DNA of 64,000 bases from CAWIVH01 sp963839475 (GCA_963839475.1 CAWIVH010000001.1:496001-560000); one strand, 5' to 3'; positions 42,369-52,418 are shown, numbered from the stretch's first letter. The notes: generated by a model not told the origin, from the letters alone. Program-made: numbers and translations.

Positions 42369-45272
42369 ATGGCTCGCGCCGGCTGGTCAAGTTTGATTCC
42401 CCGCGGGGGTTCTTCTCAAGGCTCCAGTGGGTTTCGCATCGACGCCTATTCCGAGTTCATGCCGCCGCCCCGTATTGGGTGGAAACCGTATGGCCCGGTG
42501 CCCATCAATAGATACCAGTTCTCACCCGACGATCCTTTCGGCTGGAAGGTCCACGAATTCGATGAAGCTCTCGAATTGCAGCCGGGCCTGCACCAGATCG
42601 CCAAGGACCTGCTGAGGCGGCTGAAACGGCTGCAAGACGGCAATCCGGATACCGGCCTGCCAAGGCACATTTCGCGGAACAACCCGTTCTGGCCGCCTGA
42701 GTTGGAGAGCGCGGATCTGCAGAACGATCCTTGCGTTCTCTTGTTGCCGCTGTCGCTATCGCGCACTCAGGACGACAAAGGCCGTGTTCGCTGGACGCTC
42801 TTTGGCAACAGCGAGCAGGGGCCAGGCAAGGCATTCTGGAGAAGTTTCTTCACGGCCCCAGGGGTCGAGGCTCCGCCGGAATTCGGCATTGGTTTCTTCT
42901 GCCGTCTGCTGCGTTCGGTCTACGGCGAAAACGTTGCGGATGCTGAGGGACTGCGCCGCGCGGGTTTGCGCATCCTCCCGGAAGTTCAGCCGGACTTCCC
43001 CTTCTGGAGCGAAGGCGAATTGCCGTCGTGGGCCAAGCCGTTTATCCTTCGCGACGACGATGCCGGCGACGTCGTGAGATACCTTGTTACGTTCCGTCCA
43101 TTCGGGCGGCTGCCGGCAGCGATACGAGAAGGGTACCTGGGTGGCCGATTGACGCTCCTGCCGTTCCCCGGTAGTCTGGTCTTCTGGGGCGTCGAGCGGG
43201 CCCGGCGCGCATACTCGCAGTTGCCAATGGCCTTGCAGATCCCTCTCCTCGCCAACGTGGATCTTCACGAATCGCCAATCGGGATCCGCGTGCCGCAAGC
43301 CGGTGTGTTCCATCAGCCGAATGCCGATCAGCCCACGTACACGAGTGCCGACGGACATTTGCGCAACGCGTACAAGCGGACGCATCGGTGGGAGAAGATC
43401 CTGCGCGACCAGGACCAGGTGGAATTGCTCGGCAAAGAAGCGTCGCTGGTGAACGTGTTGTTCAGCACGCTCCCGGATGACGTGGAGCTTTACGGCAAAC
43501 CCATGGCCCGCAACGTTCAGATCTGGACCCCAAGCGGAGAGGTGCTGCTCGACGGTCCGCACGCCTCGGCGGCCGACATCAAACGAGCGATGCGCACCAT
43601 CCAGGCAGGGGGTGTGTTTGGCTACCGGTTTTTATTCCCGGCGATGCGGGTGGGCAAACACGAGGTGTACTGGCATCGACCGCTCGTGGCCTATCGGGAT
43701 GCGACGGGCGATGCCGCCGTGATGCCGGACGCGCCGCTCGGCTATTTGACGGCCTATCACGCCGATAAACCGCATCTCGATCGTCCGGTCGAGTTGTGGC
43801 CGCGCATGCAAAAACGGCCGGTGTTGCTGGCGGCGTTGACCGACCAGGACTTTACCCGCAAACGCCAGGTGCCGCCGCAAGTTCGCAATGTCCGCAAGCT
43901 GACGCATGCATACGCACTTTTCGGGGCCAAGCCCCTGCCCCTCAACTTCGCACGCCGCATAATGGGGCTCGACCGTGAAGGGGCCGGCGAGCGTTGGCTG
44001 GCACAATTGCCGGAGTTGGTGGCGAGCCGTATCCGCGAGATTGTCGAGCCTGAACCTGCCGGGACGCCTGCGAGAAAGCCGGGTCAAGCTCCGGATTCCT
44101 TGACCTACGCGCACTCGGCTCGACGGTCGTTCGAGGTCGCCTATTGGAAGACGATCGCTGCCCTGGCCGAAGGAACGTTGCTCAACAAGAACAATGCCGA
44201 CTGTGCGCTGGACGAAGCCACGCAACGCATGCTGCCCTATCACGAACGTCACCTCGATCGCCTCGGCGATGTGCTCCTGGCATATTACGAGAAGAAGATC
44301 GCTGCGGCGAAAATGTCCGGCAAAGCGCTGGTAGGCGAGATGCCCTTCCGCTGGCACACCGACCTGGACTACTCGTGGATGGGGGGTTGGAGGAAAAGCC
44401 AGGACACCGAAGCCGAGCGCAATTTGCTGATCGTGATTCCCGGCCGAAATCGCCGCGAAGCGGTCATTATGGCCGACCATTATGACACGGCCTACATGGA
44501 GGACAAGTACAAGAAAGACGTGCCCGGTGGCGCCGCTCGCGTGTCCGCCTGCGGTGCAGATGACAATCATTCGGCGACGGCTGCGATGATGTTGGCGGCG
44601 CCGATCTTTCTCGAAATGAGCCGCCAGGGGAGGTTGGGTTGCGATGTTTGGCTGGTGCACTTGACCGGCGAGGAGTTTCCCGCCGACTGCCTCGGTGCCC
44701 GCGCTTTGACCGAGCGGCTGGTCACGCGCTCACTTGCGATGCGTTTGCCGCGCGGCAAGTCCAAGGACTTGTCCCAGACGACGATCCGGGGCGTCTATGT
44801 ATCGGACATGATCGCTCACAACCATGACCGCGAGCGCGACATCTTCCAGATTTCACCGGGCAATGATCCGGGCTCGATGTGGCTGGCATATCAGGCGCAC
44901 CTGGCCAATGAGATTTGGAACGAATCCGTTCCCTACTGGAACAAACGCCACGGACGGGACGGTTTGCCGCGCGGCCGCCGCAGTCCGCATGGCGCTGCGA
45001 TTCCGGAGGTAGCCCCGTTCCTCCAGCTGTCGGGTCACGTGCGCGTACCTTCTGATCCCCGGAGCACGCTGTTCAACACGGACGGGCAGATCTTCTCCGA
45101 TGCCGGCGTGCCCTGCGTGTTGTTCATGGAAAATTACGATATCAATCGGACAGGCTATCACGACACACACGACACGATGGAGAACATCGACCTGGAATAC
45201 GGGGCAGCCGTATGCGCCATCACGATCGAAGCGGTGGCGCGGGCAGCCAACTCGCAGGATCCGCCGTTGTGA
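42369..45272 (+). CDS. M28-type metallopeptidase with large unassigned N-terminal region
   Basis: The protein has 967 residues. AAGGAGG sits 6 bases before the ATG at 42369, much better than ATGs at 42270 or 42306. The C-terminal 300 residues form a zinc aminopeptidase fold: ADHYDTAY (His704, Asp706), GADDNHSA (Asp731), TGEEFPADCLGA (Glu768, Glu769) and YHDTHDT (His931, His934). The first 650 residues match nothing I know; they are rich in Pro, Arg and aromatic residues. There is no signal peptide, so it is probably cytoplasmic, unlike its exported neighbours. A GNAT gene follows by 43 bp and a transposase remnant lies beyond. It may have been acquired. Confidence 0.8.
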   Translation: MARAGWSSLIPRGGSSQGSSGFRIDAYSEFMPPPRIGWKPYGPVPINRYQFSPDDPFGWKVHEFDEALELQPGLHQIAKDLLRRLKRLQDGNPDTGLPRHISRNNPFWPPELESADLQNDPCVLLLPLSLSRTQDDKGRVRWTLFGNSEQGPGKAFWRSFFTAPGVEAPPEFGIGFFCRLLRSVYGENVADAEGLRRAGLRILPEVQPDFPFWSEGELPSWAKPFILRDDDAGDVVRYLVTFRPFGRLPAAIREGYLGGRLTLLPFPGSLVFWGVERARRAYSQLPMALQIPLLANVDLHESPIGIRVPQAGVFHQPNADQPTYTSADGHLRNAYKRTHRWEKILRDQDQVELLGKEASLVNVLFSTLPDDVELYGKPMARNVQIWTPSGEVLLDGPHASAADIKRAMRTIQAGGVFGYRFLFPAMRVGKHEVYWHRPLVAYRDATGDAAVMPDAPLGYLTAYHADKPHLDRPVELWPRMQKRPVLLAALTDQDFTRKRQVPPQVRNVRKLTHAYALFGAKPLPLNFARRIMGLDREGAGERWLAQLPELVASRIREIVEPEPAGTPARKPGQAPDSLTYAHSARRSFEVAYWKTIAALAEGTLLNKNNADCALDEATQRMLPYHERHLDRLGDVLLAYYEKKIAAAKMSGKALVGEMPFRWHTDLDYSWMGGWRKSQDTEAERNLLIVIPGRNRREAVIMADHYDTAYMEDKYKKDVPGGAARVSACGADDNHSATAAMMLAAPIFLEMSRQGRLGCDVWLVHLTGEEFPADCLGARALTERLVTRSLAMRLPRGKSKDLSQTTIRGVYVSDMIAHNHDRERDIFQISPGNDPGSMWLAYQAHLANEIWNESVPYWNKRHGRDGLPRGRRSPHGAAIPEVAPFLQLSGHVRVPSDPRSTLFNTDGQIFSDAGVPCVLFMENYDINRTGYHDTHDTMENIDLEYGAAVCAITIEAVARAANSQDPPL

Positions 45273-45315
45273 TCGCGCCTTGACGCACGGGCATGGCGGG
45301 ATTAAATTGACCGAC

Positions 45316-45909
45316 ATGCCTACCGAAATACGTTGGTCCATCACGGTTCCCTGGGCGCAGGGCCGGCTGTGCGCTTTTGAGCCGATCCTGTCCGAGGTCC
45401 TGGCCGCCGCGCCTTTGCTTGCGGCCTTCTACAACGACAGCCACAACGCGGCCATGATGACGAGTACGCAGGAGGCCAACGCCGACGACGTCGTGGAAAT
45501 TTTCCATGCCATGCGTGCCGCCGGAGATCGGCCATTCTTACTCGAGCAGGATGGCGAGTTGATGGGTGACGCAGACTTCCGCCACGTCCAGGGGGCGGAG
45601 GCGGAATTTGCCATCCTGGTCGGACCTCGCGTCCAGCAGAAGCGTGGCCTCGGTACTCGCTTTGCGGCGATGTTGCACGCGGCAGCGGTGCAGGTGATGG
45701 GGTTTGAACGCATCTACGCCACGGTGATTCCGCAGAATATCGCCTCGCGCCGGATGCTTGAGAAGCTTGGCTACCAGCTGGACCCGAGTCCCCGAGCCGC
45801 CTCGTTCGCCGACACTGAGGACGACATCGCGATGTCGATCGACCTCTTCCAGTTTCAGCGGACGCACGCCGATCTCCTCACGCAGGTCGTCATCACTCCG
45901 CGGACCTGA
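45316..45909 (+). CDS. GNAT family N-acetyltransferase
   Basis: The protein has 197 residues. The ATG at 45316 follows a weak GGCGGGA; the frame is open further but overlaps the peptidase gene. The GNAT core is visible: PFLLEQDGELMGDADFRHVQGAEAEFAILVGP, the acetyl-CoA-binding loop QQKRGLGTRFAAML (Q/R-x-x-G-x-G/A form), and IYATVIPQNIASRRMLEKLGYQ near the end. Proteins of this subgroup acetylate small molecules or protein N-termini such as Ala/Ser on ribosomal proteins (RimJ-like). It may be in an operon with the M28 peptidase gene. Confidence 0.85.
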   Translation: MPTEIRWSITVPWAQGRLCAFEPILSEVLAAAPLLAAFYNDSHNAAMMTSTQEANADDVVEIFHAMRAAGDRPFLLEQDGELMGDADFRHVQGAEAEFAILVGPRVQQKRGLGTRFAAMLHAAAVQVMGFERIYATVIPQNIASRRMLEKLGYQLDPSPRAASFADTEDDIAMSIDLFQFQRTHADLLTQVVITPRT

Positions 45910-45934
45910 CTGGCGCTTCCTTCATCTACTGTTG

Positions 45935-46201
45935 CTATGCTGCCAGCCTTTGCTCTATGACTCTGCTGGCATATAGCGTTATGTCGATGAACCGACGACA
46001 AGAATCAGCTGCCTTTTCAAGCGAGCAGGCGATGGTGTTCCAAGCAATTTGCCTGACTCGGGCAATCGAGGATTTGTTCATGCCCTCGACGCTGAGAGCG
46101 GCGACTTCATCGAAGGCAGCTCGGCGATGCTGGAGGCGGTGATAGACTGTGCCCCGATTCTGACAGAAAGTCCGACCACAACTATGGATTGGGGAAACAC
46201 C
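45935..46201 (-). pseudogene. Truncated IS1-type transposase
   Basis: Read leftward, the frame from about 46201 to TAG at 45935 encodes SCGRTFCQNRGTVYHRLQHRR, a zinc-ribbon fragment, and then FDEVAALSVEGMNKSSIARV, RQIAWNTIACSLEKAADSCRR. This is the N-terminal zinc ribbon and helix-turn-helix of IS1-family transposases. No start codon is evident and the DDE catalytic domain is missing, so it is a remnant. Its upstream end abuts the kinase stop codon. It fills the gap between the GNAT and kinase genes. Confidence 0.75.
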
Positions 46202-46206
46202 ATTTG

Positions 46207-48828
46207 TTACTTGCGGGAGGCCCAGTTCAGGATCACCGTCATAGGCTTGTCCGTTTCTTCCAGGGCTTCGGAAAGGAAAAACTTTGTTCCGTCCCCGGAT
46301 ACGGCATATTGTTCTTGATAGCCGGTAGGCCTCAAACGCGTTTCGAAGAGCGGTTTGGGCACGCCAGTCTCGATGGAGCCCGGAACCCGCACGTCCACGG
46401 ACATCATCTTGCCATCCGGGGCCAGATATAGCAGCTCCTTACCGTCCCGCCTCCAATGGGCCTGCACCCCGCCATTTTTGGAAACCTGGCGCCTGTCGCT
46501 GAATGTGGGGTAGGTTGCCACATAGACCTCGAAGCGCCCCGATTCGAGCGAGTTATAGGCCACCCATTTCTGATCGGGTGAGACGTGGGGTTCGTCCATG
46601 GCGAACTCGGATTGGAAAAGACGCGCCGGCTTGCGCTCCCCGGAGAGCGGGAGGCTGTAATAATTTCTACCTCCCTGGTCGCCGAAGAGGATCGTGTCAT
46701 TTTTCAGCCAGTCCTCCGGAACGTTTTTCCCTGGCACCTGATACAGCAGCTCTTCCCCGGAGCCGCCCAGGGTCTTCCGGTAGATATTGAAATTACCTGC
46801 CCGATCGGAGCTGAAGACGACCTGGCGGCTGTCGGGCGACCAGGCCGGGTCGGCATCGTTGGCCGGATCGAAGGTCAATCGGGAGAGGATGGCGCTCGAC
46901 AGCTCGAGAATCCAGATGTCCCATGTGTTAGCCCGGCTGTCCATGCGTTCCAGAACCAACCGCTTCTCATCCGGCGAGAGAGCGAGCTGCCGGAAGTTTC
47001 CGGGCTCGCCGATCTTCCCCAAGAGCTTGCCATCCCGGCCGTAGGTGACGATTTGACGGCCGGCCGGATTGGAACTCCGGTAGACAATGACTCCGTTTGT
47101 GGAGGCGGAAAAGAGCATGCCCGGCAAATCCTGCATCTGCCCGATCCCCTCTGCGACCGGGAACGCCTCGCCGGTGGCGGCAAGCTTGACGCCATCAAAG
47201 GGCTGTGCCATCAGAACGGCTTGGCGCGTGAAGAGCAGGTAGCCTGGCGGGACGTAGTCAACCTTGCTCTCCGCGTTCAGAATCGCTTTGGAGGCGCCCC
47301 CGTCGAAAGCCACGGCGCGAATACCCGAATTGCCGGCTTTGGAACTCCTCGACCAGTAGAGCAGATGTTTTCCGCCCGGCAGGAAAAGTGGCCATGTCTG
47401 AGCCGTCTCCGTCCGCTCCTTGTCCAGAGGGGTGAGTTCCCTGGGCTCCCCTCCGGCAGCCGGGACCCGCTGCAAGGATCCCGTAATTGAAAAAACAATC
47501 CCCCGATCCCGGTCCCAGGTGCCGCCGGCGGGAAATCCCGAATAATCGCACAGCGTGATGGGCGGACCGCCGACCAGGTCCACCTTCTTGAGTTTCCCGC
47601 GACCGAAAAAGGCGATCGACTTTCCATCTGGCGACCAGAAGGGGAAAACAGCGCCCTCCGTTCCCGGGATGGGACGAGGCTCGACGGAATCCAACGATCG
47701 GAGCCACAGGCTGCTGCCGCCATCCATTCCAGCGGGGAAGACCAAGTTGCGCCCGTCGGGAGAGATCACCGGAAGGTCAAAGGATCGAGACGCGGTTTTT
47801 TCCGGCAGAGGGATGGTAAAGCGGATCGGGGAAGTCTCAGAGGGACTTTCGCGGAAATGGACGATCGCGAGCGCGGCCAGCATCAGCCCGAGTACGACAG
47901 TTGCCCATGGGAAGATACGCCGCCCCGGGAATACCGTTCCGGAAGGGGAGGCCTTTGCCTGAAGCTCGAAGCCGGCTGGGTCTGCCAGGTACTTCTGGAT
48001 GAGAATCCTGGCCTCACCGATGTCCCTCAGCCGGCTCTTGATGTCCCGATCCAGGCATCGCCTCACCAGGTCGCGAATTGCCGGCGGCGTGGCGTCTGGC
48101 ATCTTTCTCACATCGATGTCGGCCCGCAGCACGTCGGCCAGCGTGTGCGAGACAGTCTCGCCGTCGAAGAGGCGATGGCCGGTCAACATCTCCCACAAAA
48201 CGACGCCAAAAGACCATATGTCGGCCCGCTTGTCGGCCGGCCGGCCGCTGGCTTGCTCGGGGCTCATGTAGCTGGCCGTGCCCATGATGATGCCCGCCTG
48301 GGTGGCCCGGTGGGTCAGCGTGGGGGAATCCTGCGCATCCCCCGATTCCGTGCCGGATTCGGCCGCCTTCGCCAGCCCGAAGTCGAGCACCTTGACCAGC
48401 CCATCCGGGGTGACCTTCACGTTCGCCGGTTTCAGATCCCGGTGTACCACTCCCTTTTCGTGGGCGTACTCGAGCGCCTCGGCGATCTGCTTGGCGATTC
48501 CCAGAGCCTCCGGAAGCGGGAGCCGGCCCTTTTCGATGCGATCCGCCAGAGTCGGGCCCTCGACCAGTTCCATCACGAGGGCACGAATTCCATTGGACTC
48601 CTCCAGGCCGTAGATGGAGGCAATGTTCGGGTGGTTCAGCGAAGCGAGCACATGCGCTTCACGCTCGAAGCGCACCATGCGGTCGGCATCATAGGCGAAC
48701 GCGGCGGGCAAAACCTTGAGCGCGACCTCGCGGCCGAGCTTCGAGTCGGCGGCGCGGTAGACCTCGCCCATCCCGCCCTTCCCGAGACTGCCTGTGACAC
48801 GATAACTTCCCAGTATCTGGCCGATCAC
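46207..48828 (-). CDS. Ser/Thr protein kinase with TolB-like propeller
   Basis: The protein has 873 residues and starts with GTG. The kinase domain (about 8-280) has glycine loop GKGGMGEVYRA, catalytic HRDLKPANVKV and DFGLAKA, and the activation-segment GTASYMSPEQA. A membrane helix (IFPWATVVLGLMLAALAIVHF, about 310-330) follows. The extracytoplasmic part is a WD40/PD40 propeller with repeated SPDGRNLVF, SPDGKSIAF and SPDSRQVVFSSDR. The layout couples an external sensor propeller to a cytoplasmic Hanks-type kinase; such proteins are numerous in Acidobacteriota. Targets are unknown. The transposase remnant lies directly after its stop. Confidence 0.92.
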   Translation of the reverse strand: MIGQILGSYRVTGSLGKGGMGEVYRAADSKLGREVALKVLPAAFAYDADRMVRFEREAHVLASLNHPNIASIYGLEESNGIRALVMELVEGPTLADRIEKGRLPLPEALGIAKQIAEALEYAHEKGVVHRDLKPANVKVTPDGLVKVLDFGLAKAAESGTESGDAQDSPTLTHRATQAGIIMGTASYMSPEQASGRPADKRADIWSFGVVLWEMLTGHRLFDGETVSHTLADVLRADIDVRKMPDATPPAIRDLVRRCLDRDIKSRLRDIGEARILIQKYLADPAGFELQAKASPSGTVFPGRRIFPWATVVLGLMLAALAIVHFRESPSETSPIRFTIPLPEKTASRSFDLPVISPDGRNLVFPAGMDGGSSLWLRSLDSVEPRPIPGTEGAVFPFWSPDGKSIAFFGRGKLKKVDLVGGPPITLCDYSGFPAGGTWDRDRGIVFSITGSLQRVPAAGGEPRELTPLDKERTETAQTWPLFLPGGKHLLYWSRSSKAGNSGIRAVAFDGGASKAILNAESKVDYVPPGYLLFTRQAVLMAQPFDGVKLAATGEAFPVAEGIGQMQDLPGMLFSASTNGVIVYRSSNPAGRQIVTYGRDGKLLGKIGEPGNFRQLALSPDEKRLVLERMDSRANTWDIWILELSSAILSRLTFDPANDADPAWSPDSRQVVFSSDRAGNFNIYRKTLGGSGEELLYQVPGKNVPEDWLKNDTILFGDQGGRNYYSLPLSGERKPARLFQSEFAMDEPHVSPDQKWVAYNSLESGRFEVYVATYPTFSDRRQVSKNGGVQAHWRRDGKELLYLAPDGKMMSVDVRVPGSIETGVPKPLFETRLRPTGYQEQYAVSGDGTKFFLSEALEETDKPMTVILNWASRK

Positions 48829-49238
48829 TCTGGACAGACCTCCTATGCTTCGCTTTGAGATTTTCTTCCGACCCGAGGCTGGTGAAAGAATAGATCATAG
48901 GAAGCAGTGGCTCAACCTCCAAATTCGAAGCGCGCCGGCTTTGACTGTTAAAAGCATCCGCGGTTCGTGCAGGCATATCCAGGTTGAATAACAAACGCCT
49001 TACTCGAGGCCGTCCTCGAGAAGAGTATATTCAGTGAAGGCCGATCCAAACCTGCCGCCCAGAGCGCCGTGTGTCTGCGACTGGTAGGGGTGAGCGCCCG
49101 CGGCTCCGACAGAGAAACACGTGTGATAATTTCTGTCCTGCGACATCGTTTCGGCCTAAACTGCCGTTTGTGCCGGCAATTTGACATCATGTCTGCTTCA
49201 TCAGAGGCACTACCCGCGCAGTGACTAAGAGGCCAACG
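48829..49238. other. Divergent intergenic region, no gene seen
   Basis: 410 bp between the divergent kinase and SDR genes. I see no protein-like frame, hairpin of note or dispersed repeat beyond a short CTCGAGG/CCTCGAG pair near 49000. It presumably holds both promoters. Confidence 0.5.
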
Positions 49239-50063
49239 ATGAACCGAAAAACGCCAAGGAGCTTCGAAGGATGGACGGTCTTGGTCACCGGAGCTTCGCT
49301 CGGCATCGGCCGCGCCGTTGCCCGGGCTTTTCATCAGGCCGGGGCCAATGTCGTCATGGTTGCCCGCCGGCGTGAGCCGCTGGAGGAAGCCGCGGCAGGT
49401 CTGGAGCGGGCCTTCATCTTCCCAGCCGATGTCGCCGATCTCGGCTCCATGAAGGACGCCGTGAACGCTGCGGTCGCCCGGTTCGGAAGTCTCGACGGGC
49501 TGGTGAACAATGCCGGGATTCATTTCCGCGGCCCCTTCGAGAGCAGGTCGCCCGCGGAGATCGCGGCCATGGTTGATGCCAACCTTCGGGCACCCATGGT
49601 CCTAACCAGCCTGGCTCTGCCTTATCTTAGGCGGCGCGGCGGTTTCGTGGTCAATGTTTCGAGCCTGGCAGGCAAGGTCCCGCTCGACGGAGCCACAACT
49701 TACTCGACGACCAAGTTCGGGTTGCGCATCTTCACTCTCGCCCTGGCCCAGGAACTCAACGGCAGCGGCGTGACGGTCAGCGCGGTCAGCCCGGGCCCGG
49801 TCGACACCGGTTTCATCATGGATGAAATCGATCGCGTGGATGACATCGTCTTCAGCCAAAAGACATGCACGGCGGAGCATGTCGCGGAGATGGTTCTGGC
49901 CTGCGCCCGGGACGGCCAGATCGAGCGTGCATATCCGGAAGGGGCCTCGTGGCTCGCGACCTTCGGCTACCTCTTCCCGAGTCTGCGCCGTCTGCTGAGA
50001 CCTCTCTTGAGCCGGAAAGGCAAGCGAGCCAAGGAGCGCATCCGGAAGGCCCGCGGGAATTGA
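49239..50063 (+). CDS. Short-chain dehydrogenase/reductase
   Basis: The protein has 274 residues; AGAGG lies 6 bases before the ATG at 49239, preferred to a GTG at 49221. The NAD(P)-binding TGASLGIG (about 17-24), NNAG, and the catalytic S-x13-YSTTK are all visible. SPGPVDTGF follows, typical of classical SDRs. A basic tail (LLSRKGKRAKERIRKARGN) resembles SDRs bound to the inner membrane. The amidohydrolase gene starts 15 bp later, so the two are an operon and may work on the same compound. The substrate is not indicated. Confidence 0.9.
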   Translation: MNRKTPRSFEGWTVLVTGASLGIGRAVARAFHQAGANVVMVARRREPLEEAAAGLERAFIFPADVADLGSMKDAVNAAVARFGSLDGLVNNAGIHFRGPFESRSPAEIAAMVDANLRAPMVLTSLALPYLRRRGGFVVNVSSLAGKVPLDGATTYSTTKFGLRIFTLALAQELNGSGVTVSAVSPGPVDTGFIMDEIDRVDDIVFSQKTCTAEHVAEMVLACARDGQIERAYPEGASWLATFGYLFPSLRRLLRPLLSRKGKRAKERIRKARGN

Positions 50064-50077
50064 AGCGGAGAATAGTG

Positions 50078-50953
50078 ATGCCTTTGGTCATCGACTGTCA
50101 TTATCATCTGGAAGAGCGATATCTCACCGTCGATCAGATGATCAAACGGATGGACGCAGCCGGCATCAGCCGGGTCGCCCTTATGGGAAAGATGACCGAG
50201 CCCATTCCTGAAACACCCAAGCCGGTCGTCCACCTTCTTCAGTTCCTCCTGGCCCATCGCTCAACGCGACCGGCGTGCCGGAGGCTCCTCGAACGGTTCG
50301 ACTCCGAAGGAGGCATCGAGATTCTCGGGAAGTCGTACAGGATGTATCCCCATCCCGACAACGACCCGATCTTCGATCTCGTGGAAAGAATGCCGGACCG
50401 CTTTCTCGGATGGGTATTCGTCCGACCCGGGAGCGCGGTCAATCCCGTGGCGGAAATGGAAAAGTGGGTGTCCAGGACTGGATTCGTGGGCGTCAAGGCT
50501 CATCCCCACTGGCACCGTTTCGAACCTGTCAGGCTGCTTCCTGTTGCCGAGAGGCTCATCGCGGTCTCGAAGCCGCTTCTGATCCATGCCGGGTTCGGTC
50601 CATATGGAAATTTCATGGCCCTCGCTGAGAGAGCGCCGGAACTCAAGCTCGTGATCGCTCACGCCGGCTTTCCCGAATACACCGACACCCTCCGCAAGAT
50701 CAAGGACTGGAAAAACATATACGTCGATCTGTCCCAAACAGCCTATGTGGGGGATGCCGCGACCCGGCGGGCCGTCGAAATCCTTGGAATCGAGCGCTGC
50801 CTCTATGGAACGGACGGCCCCTATGGGTATCGAGCCGCCGACGGCAGGTTCGACTTTGGATTTATCAAAGCCCGACTGGAAAGATTGTTCCCTTACACTG
50901 GTGCGCGACGAAGGCTCCTGGGCGAGAATTTCGCCGATTTAGCCGGGCTTTGA
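50078..50953 (+). CDS. Amidohydrolase-family (amidohydrolase_2) metal-dependent hydrolase
   Basis: The protein has 291 residues; GGAGA lies 7 bases before the ATG. It is a small TIM barrel with metal-site motifs DCHYHLEE at the N-terminus, GVKAHPHWHRF, LIHAGFGPYG, LVIAHAGFPEY and GTDGPYG. This is the amidohydrolase_2 pattern shared by aromatic decarboxylases and lactonase-like hydrolases. No signal peptide. It follows the SDR gene in an operon. A catabolic role is likely, but the substrate is unknown. Confidence 0.83.
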   Translation: MPLVIDCHYHLEERYLTVDQMIKRMDAAGISRVALMGKMTEPIPETPKPVVHLLQFLLAHRSTRPACRRLLERFDSEGGIEILGKSYRMYPHPDNDPIFDLVERMPDRFLGWVFVRPGSAVNPVAEMEKWVSRTGFVGVKAHPHWHRFEPVRLLPVAERLIAVSKPLLIHAGFGPYGNFMALAERAPELKLVIAHAGFPEYTDTLRKIKDWKNIYVDLSQTAYVGDAATRRAVEILGIERCLYGTDGPYGYRAADGRFDFGFIKARLERLFPYTGARRRLLGENFADLAGL

Positions 50954-51197
50954 AAAGAAAAACGGATGCCCACAAATTCCCGAAGGCTGCATTTTTCACA
51001 ATTCTTCATCTTCCTAAATTCGGGTATAAACCCAAATAGCCGGCCTGGATCCCGGGCTTAAAGCCGACGATCCATGACGGGGAAGCACAGCATGGCCCAA
51101 TTTAGGTTGACAAGCATCGTCAGGCGCCAACAATATGCCTCCTGTCGAGGTCAACCAGTTGAAGCCTTAACGATTATGTCCCTTCAGGCCAACCTTT

Positions 51198-52418
51198 ATG
51201 AACCGTAGCCTATTAGCAGCCACTGTGATCCTTATGATGAACATCTCTTCGTTTTCGCAACAGCGCGCCGTCAACTTCGGCGACGATGTCGAATTCCTGA
51301 AAAAGCACACCGGAGTGATCGTGCTTGTCGATAAGACCGGCCGGGCCAAGGTCGCCCTTGCCCCCGCGTGGCAGGGGCGCGTCATGACCAGCACAGCTTC
51401 CGCCGATGCCGGGATGAGTTTCGGCTGGATCAACCGCGAACTCATAGCCTCCGGCAAAACTCAGCCTCACATCAACGTTTTCGGTGGAGAGGACAGGTTC
51501 TGGCTGGGCCCGGAAGGAGGACAGTTTTCCATATTCTTTGCCAAGGGGGCCAAGTTCGAACTCGCCGACTGGCAAACCCCCGCGGCCATCGATACCATGC
51601 CCTATAAAGTTGAGAGCCAATCCCAGGACCGGGCAGTGTTTTCCGCCCGTTTCGCGTTGACCAATTACTCGGGTACGTCTTTTGATATTGCGGTGAAGCG
51701 CCGCGTTCAGCTGCTGGATGTCGCCGCCGCCTGGGAGAAGCTGGGAGTAAAGCCATCAGAAGGAGTGCAGCTTGTCGCTTTTGAAACCGACAATGTCATC
51801 ACCAATGCGGGCCGGAATGCCTGGAAGAAGGAATCCGGACTGCTATCGATCTGGATTCTGGGTATGTTCACTCCTTCCCCGTCGACAACCATTGTAGTGC
51901 CGATCAAGCCGGGACCGGAATCGGAACTCGGGGCGAAGGTGACCTCCGACTATTTCGGCAGTGTCCCGCCGGAACGCCTCGTGGTGAAAGACAAGGTTGC
52001 GTATTTCAGCGGCGACGGCAAGTTCCGCAGTAAGATTGGCATCAGCCCCAGGCGCAGCAAATCGATACTCGGAAGCTACGACGCCGATCACGGGGTTTTG
52101 ACCATCGTGCAATTCACTCAGCCGGCAGGTGTCACAGACTATGTGAATTCGCTATGGAAGCTGCAGGATAACCCTTTCCAGGGAGATGCCGCCAACAGCT
52201 ACAACGACGGTCCGCCCTCGCCCGGCGCCAAGCCCTTGGGCCCGTTTTTCGAGCTGGAGTCCTCTTCCCCGGCTGCCGCTCTGGCCCCGGGACAGAATCT
52301 GTCGCACATACATCGCACCCTTCACTTGATGGGCCCGGAGGCGTCGCTGGATGCTGTCGCTCGAGCTGCTCTCGGTGTTTCCCTGGCGGAAATAAAGTCC
52401 GGCCTCGAGAAAAGGTGA
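51198..52418 (+). CDS. DUF6786-like secreted protein
   Basis: The protein has 406 residues with a signal peptide (LLAATVILMMNISSFS). It opens with FGDDVEFLKKHTGVIVL and has AWQGRVMTSTASADAGMSFGW and GGEDRFWLGPEGGQF. This layout matches a family I know as DUF6786, which has the look of a galactose-mutarotase-like beta-sandwich. No function is established. RBS is weak. It is convergent with ppc (23 bp gap). Confidence 0.7.
   Translation: MNRSLLAATVILMMNISSFSQQRAVNFGDDVEFLKKHTGVIVLVDKTGRAKVALAPAWQGRVMTSTASADAGMSFGWINRELIASGKTQPHINVFGGEDRFWLGPEGGQFSIFFAKGAKFELADWQTPAAIDTMPYKVESQSQDRAVFSARFALTNYSGTSFDIAVKRRVQLLDVAAAWEKLGVKPSEGVQLVAFETDNVITNAGRNAWKKESGLLSIWILGMFTPSPSTTIVVPIKPGPESELGAKVTSDYFGSVPPERLVVKDKVAYFSGDGKFRSKIGISPRRSKSILGSYDADHGVLTIVQFTQPAGVTDYVNSLWKLQDNPFQGDAANSYNDGPPSPGAKPLGPFFELESSSPAAALAPGQNLSHIHRTLHLMGPEASLDAVARAALGVSLAEIKSGLEKR

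Noticed and set aside
47857..48858. 333-codon rightward frame opposite the kinase domain
   Set aside because: The other strand carries every kinase motif; this frame has no start signal or motif.
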